In this document: positions 27,824 through 36,418 of the stretch, one piece after another | Position numbering within the stretch: position 1 is the first letter of the stretch | How the letters are laid out: each line of letters opens with the position of its first letter | NCBI GenBank assembly: GCA_016841425.1 | Contig: JAENZE010000007.1 | Span: forward strand, 156,173 to 220,172 | Source: Syntrophomonas sp. | GTDB taxonomy: Bacteria; Bacillota; Syntrophomonadia; Syntrophomonadales; Syntrophomonadaceae | Length of the DNA stretch: 64,000 nucleotides | Direction: 5' to 3' | Made by a program: the position numbers and the translations under genes | Notes under the pieces: model-generated | Database searches by the model: none | Seen by the model: only the letters and a program-made list of their open reading frames with translations | Told to the model about the DNA's origin: nothing

Positions 27824-28475
27824 AATTAACTCCTCCTTCATTATGATTATTTCTTCTTACCTCCAGGGGATTCCAGCCCTTACATAAACAACCTTATCTA
27901 CAACAAGCCGTTTCCATTATCAATGCACTGTCATAAAGAAGAATGCTAAAAAAATAAATATATCGGTCTCTTAGTTACTGTCTTGCTGTATTATAATTAG
28001 GGCTAGTACTTCTCATAAACGCAAATCGACAACAAGATTAATTAAATTATTGTTGCTTCATTGCACTATCCTTGCAGTATGCATAAATATAATTTGACCG
28101 CGATTGAAATAAGTTTGGATGTTCTACAAATAATGAAGCCCTCTCACGGGCATCCATTCTTCAAAATATATGAATCAGTGTATAATTTCCACGACATCTA
28201 ATAGCTTCTCATTTACAAAGGCATGTCTTGCTCCTTTGAACTGTCGTTATTAAGTCTTATATATGGCTTACCTATGTATATGGGAAGCATGGAAACTTAT
28301 GACACCAAATTCCTGCTAATAAACAATAATGAAGGCATGGGGACGATTGCTTTAATACTGATTAGAATTTCATACATATCTCCTGCTATTCTGTAATCGG
28401 AAGCCTTTATAACCAGAGAGTTTCCTTCCTTGTTGACCGATCAGACTTTGCGGCAGTTCTTAATGCCGACAAAGT
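27824..28475. other. Long intergenic region, nothing recognised
   Basis: 650 bases, AT-rich, between the MaoC-like gene and an acyl-CoA dehydrogenase. No open frame with a good ribosome binding site, tRNA or hairpin of note was found; one short GGGGACGA-like repeat trace lies near 28340. Confidence 0.5.
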
Positions 28476-29615
28476 TTAGCGAAGAACCGAACCGGCTATA
28501 ATCATGCGTTGAGCTTCGGACGTGCCTTCACCGATTTCAGTTAACTTGACATCGCGGTAGAAGCGTTCAACCTTTGCCCCCTTCATGAAGCCGTAGCCGC
28601 CTTGAATCTGCACTGCTTTGGTACTGTGCCGGGCGGCGCATTCTGAACAGAACAACTTGGCCTTTGAGGCAGCCAGGCTGAATGGTTTCCCCTGGTCTTT
28701 TACCCAGGCAGCGTTCATATAAAAATAACGGGCTGCGTCAATATCAACAGCCATGTCGGCGATAAACCATTGAATAGCTTGTTGACTGGCGATAGGCTTC
28801 TTAAACTGGACCCTTTCCTTTGAGTACTTGATGGATTCATCCAGGCAGCCCTGGGCGATGCCGGTGGACATAGCAGCAATGCCTATACGACCAACATCAA
28901 GCGCGCTCATGGCGATCTTGAAGCCATCTCCCTCCTTACCCAGCATGCAGTCAGCCGGCACGGCACAGTCTTTGAACACCACTTCAGAAGTCTGGGAGCC
29001 CCGAACCCCCATCTTTTCAAAATGCTCGCCTAAAATAAGCCCCGGGGTTCCTTTGGGAATTAGGAAGCAGCTCATTCCTTTAGCACCGGCTGAGCGGTCG
29101 GTGTAAGCGAAAACCACGAAGACATCAGCAATAATCGCATTGGTGATGAAAGTCTTGGTTCCGTTCAGGATATATTCATTGCCGTTTTTTACCGCTGAAG
29201 TAGTTGCCGCACTGACATCGGTCCCCGCTCCGGGTTCAGTTAGTGAAAAGGCTCCTATAAGCTTGCCGGCTGCCAGGCCGGGTATCCACTTTTGCTTCTG
29301 TTCTTCATTGCCGAAAGTAAGTATGGGATGTCCAATCAGGCCAAAGCTGTATGAATGGAGAAAACCGGTGCTGGCACAGGCGCGGGCCAATTCTTCGGTA
29401 ACAATCATGGTAGTAAGGAATTCTGTTCCACCGCCGCCGTATTCGGTCGGATAAGAAATGCCCATCATACCAAGTTCTCCCAGCTTTTCAAAGATTTCGA
29501 CAGGTTGGCGACTGTTGGCATCGATTTCCGCGGCCACAGGTTCGATGTACTTTAAAGCGAACTCGCGGACATTTGACCTGATCAGTTCCTGTTCTTCCGA
29601 AAGCTTGAAATTCAT
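28476..29615 (-). CDS. Acyl-CoA dehydrogenase
   Basis: 379 residues, the normal length for a short/medium-chain acyl-CoA dehydrogenase. Features: N-terminal LSEEQELIRSNVREFALKYI, the GAFSLTEPGAGTDVSAATT FAD/substrate motif near 124-142, FITNAIIAD, and the C-terminal QIQGGYGFMKGAKVERFYRD and EIGEGTSEAQRMIIA, where the E-G-T-S-E region gives the catalytic Glu position. It oxidises acyl-CoA to enoyl-CoA with electrons passed to ETF. AGAGGTG precedes ATG 29615; a longer ATG at 29648 has no site. Substrate length unknown. Confidence 0.9.
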   Translation of the reverse strand: MNFKLSEEQELIRSNVREFALKYIEPVAAEIDANSRQPVEIFEKLGELGMMGISYPTEYGGGGTEFLTTMIVTEELARACASTGFLHSYSFGLIGHPILTFGNEEQKQKWIPGLAAGKLIGAFSLTEPGAGTDVSAATTSAVKNGNEYILNGTKTFITNAIIADVFVVFAYTDRSAGAKGMSCFLIPKGTPGLILGEHFEKMGVRGSQTSEVVFKDCAVPADCMLGKEGDGFKIAMSALDVGRIGIAAMSTGIAQGCLDESIKYSKERVQFKKPIASQQAIQWFIADMAVDIDAARYFYMNAAWVKDQGKPFSLAASKAKLFCSECAARHSTKAVQIQGGYGFMKGAKVERFYRDVKLTEIGEGTSEAQRMIIAGSVLR

Positions 29616-30098
29616 AAACACACCTCTTTCATCTTGAAATCTCATCAATATTTGTCACGATAAAAGCCGGTAGGAACCGGCGAATAAAAAGATATCTACT
29701 GATCTCAGTTTATCATGCACTCTTGCCCCAAATCCACATCCAAATTTCGTGGGAATCTGCGGATATCAGAATGATTTATGGCGGTTTAACGAAACTTTTG
29801 AAATAAAAAACATGATTATGTTGCTATGTGTTTTGAATTTCCCCTCATCGCATCCGCCACTTCCTGACCGGTTGCTCCCATGTGCAAAATCCAGGATCTT
29901 GCCGGAATAATGTTAAGTAATAGTGGTAGCAATATGATATATAGGTAAATATTGGGTAACCTTTGGATTGCTTCAACATATATTGGACCAAGGGGAGGTG
30001 AATTTGTTTATTCTTGGCGAAATAGGCTTCTCTAATCCCAAATCGGCCAAGGCGCATAACACTTGAAGCAAAATAACAGATAAGAAAGGGTGTTCTTT
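29616..30098. other. Region upstream of acyl-CoA dehydrogenase; hairpin and pseudogene fragment
   Basis: Contains the hairpin GCCGGTAGGAACCGGC near 29666-29681 with a T-rich end on the minus strand, between the ferritin-like gene and the dehydrogenase, and a truncated SRPBCC fragment (29816-29942). No complete gene. Confidence 0.5.
29816..29942 (-). pseudogene. N-terminal fragment of a SRPBCC gene
   Basis: The minus strand reads RSWILHMGATGQEVADAMRG then a stop, next to the match RPWILKMGATRQEAADAMPG of the intact gene at 26153-26800. DNA identity is high over about 65 bases. The rest of the gene is missing. Confidence 0.75.
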
Positions 30099-30572
30099 AT
30101 GTATCAAAACAAAAAAATTGCACCAATAACATGTAGATGTCCCCGATGTGAAAATTACCGTCAAATGCTAGAAGAATCAGTTCAGGATGAGATTTGCGAT
30201 GCTGGTTTTTACGCTCAGATAGCTAATGAGGCTCCGACAAACATTCTGCGTGAACTCATCACGAGTATTGTAGGTGACGAGTATGGGCATGCACGATTAC
30301 AAGCTTCCCTCTTAGGCATCTGTCCGCCTCCAGTATCATGTCCTCCCGATTGCCCGTCAGCGACTGGCAACTTTGAAGCGGATGTAAGAACCGCTATCCG
30401 TGGTGAATTAGATGCAATTCGCCGATATGCAGAGCTAGCCGGATGTGCTCCCAACCTTGAAATCCGTTATTTGTTGACCTCAATTCTTGGAGATGAATAC
30501 GCACACGCAAGGATTTGGAATGCAATGATCCTAGCTTCTTCACTCTGCGACTGCGAAGAACCTTGCAGATAG
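30099..30572 (+). CDS. Ferritin-like domain protein, internally duplicated
   Basis: 157 residues from ATG 30099 with AAAGGG eight bases upstream. Two similar halves, each with a helix pair ending in a metal-type motif: LITSIVGDEYGHARLQASLL near 49-68 and LLTSILGDEYAHARIWNAMI near 126-145 (D-E-Y-x-H-A-R). Cysteines frame the protein (CRCPRC at the start, CDCEEPC at the end). A ferritin-like four-helix bundle with di-metal or oxidative-stress function is likely. The gene lies between two fragments of a broken SRPBCC copy, suggesting insertion or rearrangement. Confidence 0.75.
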   Translation: MYQNKKIAPITCRCPRCENYRQMLEESVQDEICDAGFYAQIANEAPTNILRELITSIVGDEYGHARLQASLLGICPPPVSCPPDCPSATGNFEADVRTAIRGELDAIRRYAELAGCAPNLEIRYLLTSILGDEYAHARIWNAMILASSLCDCEEPCR

Positions 30573-30995
30573 CTAGAACCCTTATTGTATATTAAGAGCA
30601 TAACTAATAATTTTCTTAGCCAAAAGGTTGTAGGAATAAACACCAAATCAAAAATTCCTGTTATAGGGATATATATAACCTCATCCGACAAAGGTTAAAT
30701 GGTTTTATTTTGGTAATAAGCTCCGTACTGATGCAAAGAGATACGTTTTGTGATCATTTATGGCCCTCCTATGAATAGTTGTTAAACTTAAACATCAAGA
30801 GGCTATCCTTTTTGGGGACAGCCTCCTTTAAGTAAAAATAAACAAAAATCCACAACTCTAATTCCTTTTAGCATTTGCGATTGCTTGATTTCTGGGCCAC
30901 CAGGTTCCATAAACAGAAAGTTAATTAGTTAAATTCATCGTTGCACCTTCTATAATCGAAATCCGGCAGGCGAACACAAGGAAGAACACGACTTG
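30573..30995. other. Intergenic region with hairpin and pseudogene fragment
   Basis: A GAGGCTATCC / GGGACAGCCTCC hairpin at about 30798-30826 (related to the terminator at 22507) could end the ferritin-like gene; the SRPBCC C-terminal fragment lies at 30850-30930. Nothing else is seen. Confidence 0.5.
30850..30930 (-). pseudogene. C-terminal fragment of a SRPBCC gene
   Basis: Minus strand reads LINFLFMEPGG then PEIKQSQMLKGIRV, matching LINFLLIEPGG and GIQQSQMLKGIKV of the intact gene. It lies at higher coordinates than the N-terminal fragment, so the two pieces are in the wrong order for a single minus-strand gene. Confidence 0.75.
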
Positions 30996-31805
30996 TTATT
31001 TCTGCCAGCGAAGCAGTCTTCTTTCAAAAAAGGAAACGACGAAGTAAATAATTGCTGCCATTGCTGCCAAAATGATAATACTGAGCATCACCAGATCCAG
31101 TTTAAAAACCTGGCTGCCGTAAACTATCAAATATCCCAAACCCGCTTTTGATACGAGAAATTCTCCCATGATTATCCCTACCAGGCTGAGCCCCACGCTT
31201 ACCTTAAGTGTTGAAATGAGGGTCGGCAAACTTGAAGGAAGAACAACTTTGGTGAAGATTTGCGGGCGGGTAGCCCCAAATGATAGTAACAGTTTGATCT
31301 TGTCTGGGTCCACATCCTGAAAACCGCTTACCAGACTTATGATCGTAACGATAATAGAGATGAGGAGCGCCATGCCGATGATAGGTGCTGATCCATTTCC
31401 CAGCCAGACAATCAACAAGGGTCCCAGGGCAACTTTGGGCAAAGCATTGAGGACAACCAGATAGGGTTCGCTGATCTCATGCAAGAAACGGGACCACCAG
31501 AGCAAAACAGCGCAAAAAAAGCCTCCGCCTGTCCCCAGAATGAATCCCCAGAAAGTTTCAACAACGGTCACCCATACATGCAAATAGAGAGATCCATCCT
31601 GGTGAAGCCTCATTATCGCAGCAAGCACACGAGAAGGTTGGGAGGTGATGAAAGGGTCAATAAGCCTCGCATTGGCGGCCAATTCCCAGACCAAAAGGAA
31701 GGCTAGTAAAACCATGATTTGAGTTAGTAAAACGATAACCTTGTGGATGCGCATTTTTCGAAGGTAGGTTTTCCTCTCGATCGATGGTTCAGCTGAGGCT
31801 GACAT
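30996..31805 (-). CDS. NitT/TauT-type ABC transporter permease
   Basis: 269 residues from ATG 31805 (AAGGAG site, within the end of the ATPase gene). Six hydrophobic helices and the EAA-type cytoplasmic loop (LLLSFGATRPQIFTKVVLPSSLPT) near 170-195 identify a BPD_transp_1 permease of the SsuC/TauC class. Works with the ATPase upstream and the binding protein further upstream. A longer reading to 31934 only extends into the ATPase and is not preferred. Cargo could be taurine, sulfonate, nitrate or a pyrimidine/riboflavin-like compound. Confidence 0.88.
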   Translation of the reverse strand: MSASAEPSIERKTYLRKMRIHKVIVLLTQIMVLLAFLLVWELAANARLIDPFITSQPSRVLAAIMRLHQDGSLYLHVWVTVVETFWGFILGTGGGFFCAVLLWWSRFLHEISEPYLVVLNALPKVALGPLLIVWLGNGSAPIIGMALLISIIVTIISLVSGFQDVDPDKIKLLLSFGATRPQIFTKVVLPSSLPTLISTLKVSVGLSLVGIIMGEFLVSKAGLGYLIVYGSQVFKLDLVMLSIIILAAMAAIIYFVVSFFERRLLRWQK

Positions 31806-32541
31806 GAATGTCCAACTCCTTCCAGATAGCATCGAAATATTTCCGGAAGTTTTCGTCTTGGCGCCGCTGCAGAGGTAGATCTGCTGTGGGCAGTGTAACT
31901 TTATAAATAATTTTGACCCGGGCAGGCCGGGCACTTAACACGACCACCCGGTCTGACATCGAAATTGCCTCCGCAATATCATGAGTGACCAAAATAACTG
32001 TTTTATTTCCTTTGCGAAGGATGGACCAGACTTCATCCGCTGCTGCCAGACGGGTCTGATAGTCCAAGGCGGAGAATGGTTCATCCAGCAACAGTACATC
32101 AGGTTTTAAAGCCAGGGTTCGAATAAGCGCAGCACGCTGACGCATCCCACCGGATAATTGTCGGGGATAATGGTCTGCAAATTCTCCCAGGCCATAAGTC
32201 TCCAGGAGGTGATCCACATAAGAACGGGCTTCCTTCATATTATGCTTCTGCAGTTCCGGACCCAGCAGACAGTTCTGCCGAATTGTCCGCCATTCCAATA
32301 AATAGTCCCGCTGCAGCATGTAACCGGCTGGGCGTTCTAACCGCACCCTTCCCTGGGTGGGTTTTACCAGGCCACAGATGATATCCAACAGGGTCGATTT
32401 GCCACAGCCACTGGGACCGACGATGGAAACGAACTCACCTTGCGTTAACCCCAGGCTGACATCTGAGATAGCTTCCGTTTCTTTGGAAGGGGACTGGTAA
32501 GTCATGGAAATATGATCAAGTTCGACCTGAAACGCAGTCAT
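31789..32541 (-). CDS. NitT/TauT-type ABC transporter ATPase
   Basis: 250 residues. Walker A GPSGCGKSTLLD near 42, signature LSGGMRQRAAL near 137, Walker B VLLLDEPFSALD near 157, and ATHD-type switch VTHDIAEAI near 194. SsuB/TauB family. GGAGGTG precedes ATG 32541. Its end overlaps the permease start by 17 bases. It energises uptake with the permease (30996-31805) and binding protein (32655-33668). Confidence 0.9.
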   Translation of the reverse strand: MTAFQVELDHISMTYQSPSKETEAISDVSLGLTQGEFVSIVGPSGCGKSTLLDIICGLVKPTQGRVRLERPAGYMLQRDYLLEWRTIRQNCLLGPELQKHNMKEARSYVDHLLETYGLGEFADHYPRQLSGGMRQRAALIRTLALKPDVLLLDEPFSALDYQTRLAAADEVWSILRKGNKTVILVTHDIAEAISMSDRVVVLSARPARVKIIYKVTLPTADLPLQRRQDENFRKYFDAIWKELDIHVSLS

Positions 32542-32565
32542 TAAAACACCTCCATCCTAAGAGTC

Positions 32566-32595
32566 TTGAGGGGAGCACTCCATATCTCCCCTCAA
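32566..32595. promoter_or_regulatory. Intercistronic hairpin between binding-protein and ATPase genes
   Basis: TTGAGGGGAG and CTCCCCTCAA form a perfect 10-bp stem with a 10-base loop, in the 114-base gap between binding protein and ATPase genes. No U run follows, so it may stabilise the upstream mRNA or partly attenuate rather than end transcription. Confidence 0.7.
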
Positions 32596-32654
32596 TTTGA
32601 TGATTGTTCTAGCCAGGCTCATCCACCTGGAAATTTCTCTGAACTTCTGATATG

Positions 32655-33668
32655 CTAAGGTGTGTTTAAAATAGCCTGTTCGGCAAACTGATGGTTGATT
32701 AAAGCAGCAGGCTCTACTGGATTGCTAAGCTCTCCAGCCATTTGCATGATTTCCTGTGCAAACAGGTAAGATCCTTCATTCATTACCGGAGAAGTACTCC
32801 AGGTATTCTGGGATTTATATCGCTCGACCACCCTGCTTAACCCGTCAATATCAGTATCCGGGAAAAAGGGAGCAATAGCCCTGGCAATTTCCTGTGAACT
32901 ATGCTGGTCTACCCAGATCTGTCCTCGATAAATGGCATCTGTAAACTTCTGCACCATCTCGGGCTCCTTTTCGATTCGACTCTTTCTGGCCATGAACACC
33001 GTATAGGGAATTTCACCGCTGCTGCTGCCGATAGAAGCAACCACATAACCTGCTCCTTCTTGTTCCAGCAAAGTTGCTGTTGGTTCAAATAAGGCTACAT
33101 AGTCGCCTGTTCCTCCTTTGAAAGCACCTGCAGTTGCGGTAAATTGGAGATTAGTTATGATCTGCACGTCTTTTCCTGGTGTTAAACCGTTATCTTTCAA
33201 AATGTACTCAAGTACCATTTCGGGCATCCCGCCAGGTCTACCGCCAATAATAGTTTTACCTTTCAGGTTCTCCCATCTAAAATTAGGTTCAGGCTGGCGC
33301 CCAACCAGGAAAGAACCATCACACTGGGTTAACTGGGCGAAATTAACTACATAATCTTCCTGCCCCTGATTATACACATAAATCGGTGCTTCTGAACCGG
33401 CCAGCCCAATATCACCCGTACCAGCAAGCAGAGCAGTCATTACCTTATCTGACCCCTGCGCAGTGGTGAGTGTAATATCCAGCCCCTCGTCCTTGAAGTA
33501 GCCCTGACTGATGGCTACATATTGTGGAGCGTAGAAGATGGAGTGTACCACTTCAACTAGATCTACCGGAATGAGCTCTGCGGGCTTCGGTTCCTTATGG
33601 CTGCACCCCCCGATTATAGTGCTGCCGATCAGCATTATTAGCAACAGAACTATGACTGACCTTCTCAT
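32655..33668 (-). CDS. NitT/TauT-type substrate-binding lipoprotein
   Basis: 337 residues; a lipoprotein signal with MRRSVIVLLLIMLIGSTIIG followed by lipobox GGC near residue 22. The body is a periplasmic-binding (NMT1/SsuA-like) fold with FYAPQYVAISQGYFKDEGLD, the repeated loops QGSDKVMTALLAGTGDIGLA and the GRPGGMPEMVLEYIL segment. ATG 33668 is preferred; GTG 33677 is an alternative. First gene of a three-gene importer. The ligand is not deducible; the distinctive GxRPGGxPE loop is of the kind seen in nitrate/sulfonate/HMP binding proteins. Confidence 0.85.
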   Translation of the reverse strand: MRRSVIVLLLIMLIGSTIIGGCSHKEPKPAELIPVDLVEVVHSIFYAPQYVAISQGYFKDEGLDITLTTAQGSDKVMTALLAGTGDIGLAGSEAPIYVYNQGQEDYVVNFAQLTQCDGSFLVGRQPEPNFRWENLKGKTIIGGRPGGMPEMVLEYILKDNGLTPGKDVQIITNLQFTATAGAFKGGTGDYVALFEPTATLLEQEGAGYVVASIGSSSGEIPYTVFMARKSRIEKEPEMVQKFTDAIYRGQIWVDQHSSQEIARAIAPFFPDTDIDGLSRVVERYKSQNTWSTSPVMNEGSYLFAQEIMQMAGELSNPVEPAALINHQFAEQAILNTP

Positions 33669-33677
33669 CAAACTCAC

Positions 33678-34093
33678 TTCACCTCTCCTATCCTTTTACA
33701 TAAGTAACTACTTTGCATCCTAAGTTATTATATGAAGAAAATTAGCAGGCGTGATTTTAAGGAAGGTGTTTAATGGCTGTCACTGCAGGTAGTGCTGTTT
33801 CCCCCGCAGGAAGAATTACGCCAGCAACAAAACGATTAAAGCGGTTTCAAAAAGAGCATGATTTCCAAACAAAAGAATTAATTTGGATGCTAACTTAGCA
33901 AAAAAACTAACAAAAACCAGGGAAATGCTCCTTTATTGCCGAACATATGTCTAAGGTAAAAAGAATTCCTAAAAAATATCCGACTATGCTTCAACGGACT
34001 CACTATAATATTGTCTGATCTTTAGTAAATATTATAGTTTCAGTTGGATTACCCAAGCCCTAAATGGAAATTATCAAGGAGGCCTTATATTAA
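33678..34093. other. Intergenic region with a possible small open frame
   Basis: 416 bases between the importer and a CoA-transferase. It holds one 41-codon frame with a good ribosome binding site (33773-33898) and otherwise nothing I recognise. Confidence 0.5.
33773..33898 (+). CDS. Possible small protein (41 aa)
   Basis: ATG 33773 follows AAGGAAGGTG at eight bases. The frame reads AVTAGSAVSPAGRITPATKR and ends with a charged, basic tail. No known family, no repeat of a neighbour. Could be a chance frame; the strong ribosome binding site is the only positive sign. Confidence 0.3.
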   Translation: MAVTAGSAVSPAGRITPATKRLKRFQKEHDFQTKELIWMLT

Positions 34094-35431
34094 ATGAATT
34101 ATACAGAAGAATACCGTTCAAAAATGGTTAGCCCAGAAGAAGCAGTTAAAATAGTTAAGAGTGGAGACTGGATTGACTATGGCTTCGGCCATTCCAAGCC
34201 GATAGCTCTTGATAACGCACTAGCAGCCCGGAAAAATGAGTTAAAAGATATAAATATTCGCCACGTTCTAAGTATAAGTCCACAGGCATGTATAGAGGCT
34301 GACCCGGAAGGTGAAGTATTTGCTCTAAATGCATGGTATTTTTCTGCCTATGATCGCAAACTGCATGATAGACGGCAGGCTTTTTATATTCCCATGGTTT
34401 TTGGGAACCAGGCTTTATATTACCAAAAAAGCATTCACGACCAGGTTGACGTGGCAATGTTTCGGGTCACCAAGATGAACAAGGATGGTTTTTTTAATCT
34501 CCACTGCGCTTGTGCTTCAGGGCGTGCGACTATCGAAGCAGCTAAAAAGGTTGTAGTTGAAGTGAACGAAAAACTTCCCTGGGCTATGGGCGGAGCAGGC
34601 GAGGTTGTCCATATTTCCGAGATTGACTACATCGTAGAAGCTGAATCCGAAGTTGAGGTTCTTCCGGTGGCTTCTCCAAGCGAAACAGACAAAAAAATTG
34701 CTGAATATATCGTTCCCCTTATATCAAATGGTGCTTGTATCCAGCTAGGTATTGGCGGTCTCCCCAACTTTATAGGCAGTATGCTCGCTGAATCCGACAT
34801 TAAGGATTTGGGTTGCCATTCGGAGATGCTGGCGGATGCATTTTACCATCTTAGTGAAGCGGGGAAACTGACCAACAGCAAGAAGTGCGTGGAGAAGGGC
34901 AAATCCGCCTTTACCTTCGCGGCCGGCAGCCAGTTCCTTTATGATTGGCTTGATCATAATCCTTCCTTGGTTACCTACCCGGCATCATATATCAACAACC
35001 CCTGGATAATATCGCAAAATCCTAACACCATATCCATAAATGCCTGCTTGGAAATCGATTTGTTCGGACAGATTTCCTCAGAGTCATCTGGAACTCGCCA
35101 TATTAGCGGAACTGGCGGCCAACTTGACTTTGCCACTGGAGCTTATATGTCCGAGGGCGGAATTTCTTTCATCTGCTGCAACTCTTCTTATAAGGACAAG
35201 GATGGAAGTCTTAAGTCTCGTATCGTTCCCACACTGCCTCCGGGGTCTATAGTAACGGTCCCCCGTTCCCATGCCCATTGTATAGTAACTGAATATGGCA
35301 TAGCCGACTTGGCCGGCCGTTCTACATGGCAGCGAACTGAGGCTTTGATTAATATAGCGCATCCCAATCTAAGGGATGAATTAATTAAAGATGCTGAAAA
35401 GATGAACATCTGGCGTAAAAACAATAAATAA
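34094..35431 (+). CDS. Butyryl-CoA/acetyl-CoA type CoA-transferase (4-hydroxybutyrate CoA-transferase family)
   Basis: 445 residues. The N-terminal part contains EEAVKIVKSGDWIDYGFGH, the central GAGGEVVHISEIDYIVEAES loop, GIGGLPNF with GCHSEML near 243 in which Glu is the expected CoA-thioester nucleophile, and the late GGQLDFATGAYMSEGG near 348. Family members swap CoA between acetate and butyrate or 4-hydroxybutyrate. AAGGAGG precedes ATG 34094. Whether it activates a fermentation acid or a 2-hydroxyacid for the dehydratase (18 kb away) cannot be told. Confidence 0.88.
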   Translation: MNYTEEYRSKMVSPEEAVKIVKSGDWIDYGFGHSKPIALDNALAARKNELKDINIRHVLSISPQACIEADPEGEVFALNAWYFSAYDRKLHDRRQAFYIPMVFGNQALYYQKSIHDQVDVAMFRVTKMNKDGFFNLHCACASGRATIEAAKKVVVEVNEKLPWAMGGAGEVVHISEIDYIVEAESEVEVLPVASPSETDKKIAEYIVPLISNGACIQLGIGGLPNFIGSMLAESDIKDLGCHSEMLADAFYHLSEAGKLTNSKKCVEKGKSAFTFAAGSQFLYDWLDHNPSLVTYPASYINNPWIISQNPNTISINACLEIDLFGQISSESSGTRHISGTGGQLDFATGAYMSEGGISFICCNSSYKDKDGSLKSRIVPTLPPGSIVTVPRSHAHCIVTEYGIADLAGRSTWQRTEALINIAHPNLRDELIKDAEKMNIWRKNNK

Positions 35432-35439
35432 TAACGTGA

Positions 35440-36348
35440 TTATTCTTTAACGCTTTTGGCAGAGATCAGCCAGGGAGCTGGAAATGGTTCCACCATGTTT
35501 TTGCTGTTGACTCGTGATACCTCTATATGGATTGCTTCAGTGCGCTCCAAGCCGGTTTCCCGAAACAAAGCCGGAAGAGAGTTTAGAATTTCGAAGTCCA
35601 AGGTGTAGATCACAAAATCCATGACAGGATTGATGGCTAAGAGACTCTTTATTTCACCGCTGATCCTCGGAGAAGCCACAATAAACGCTACGTCCGGCAC
35701 CGGCAGCTTACTCAGGATACCATCTTCCAGAGACTCAACGATTATTACGTTGTTCAGGCCAAATTTGTCAACATTACATTTCATGGTATTCAGATCCCTG
35801 CGGTCATATTCCACAGCAATGACACTGCCTTCAGAAGCAATAATGGCGGCCTCCACCGCGATACTTTCACCGGAGATTATACATATATTATCCTGGTCTC
35901 CTAGATTGAGCTTATTCATTATAATAGCCCGAACTTCCCGGCACACATAATGAACCGATCCACTGGCAAAACGGCTGTTCTCCATACCTATATGGTGATT
36001 TGTGGCAGCTTTGGGATTCAGAATCACCATGGCTGCACAGTAATTAATCCCTCGATTGATCATATCTGAGACCTTGTCGTGCTTGATTTCGCCGGATGGA
36101 TCTGAGCCCTCATTGTACCAGATAACGCAGTCTCCCAGTTCCGCATTCCACATGTCATAAAATATTTCAGGATGTCCGGCATCCGTGAACACCAGCACTG
36201 CCCGGTTGCTCATAATAGTCGGAATCAGATTTTTATTCTTCCCGGTAATGTCCAGCATCTTCAGTTGGGACAGATTGATTGGGACGTTCTGTGAAAAATA
36301 CTGGAGCCAGGATAAAATGACCTCATTAGTAAACATGGTCTGTTCCAC
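35440..36348 (-). CDS. Divergent CbiE/CbiT-like methyltransferase-type protein, function unclear
   Basis: 302 residues. N-terminal half (NRAVLVFTDAGHPEIFYDMW) resembles CbiE, C-terminal half (ESIAVEAAIIASEGSVIAVE and GLNNVIIVESLEDGILSKLP) resembles CbiT/CobL of cobalamin synthesis. The S-adenosylmethionine loop, normally GAGSG-type, is here ISGESIAVEAA, so methyltransferase activity is doubtful. No other cobalamin gene is close. It starts at GTG 36348 with AGGAGG upstream and follows porB by 70 bases, possibly in the same transcript. Confidence 0.6.
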   Translation of the reverse strand: MEQTMFTNEVILSWLQYFSQNVPINLSQLKMLDITGKNKNLIPTIMSNRAVLVFTDAGHPEIFYDMWNAELGDCVIWYNEGSDPSGEIKHDKVSDMINRGINYCAAMVILNPKAATNHHIGMENSRFASGSVHYVCREVRAIIMNKLNLGDQDNICIISGESIAVEAAIIASEGSVIAVEYDRRDLNTMKCNVDKFGLNNVIIVESLEDGILSKLPVPDVAFIVASPRISGEIKSLLAINPVMDFVIYTLDFEILNSLPALFRETGLERTEAIHIEVSRVNSKNMVEPFPAPWLISAKSVKE

Positions 36349-36418
36349 AGGCAAAACCTCCTTATTACAGGTATATCATACCATATTTTTTCTATTTATA
36401 CCCGGTCTAAACAGTGAC

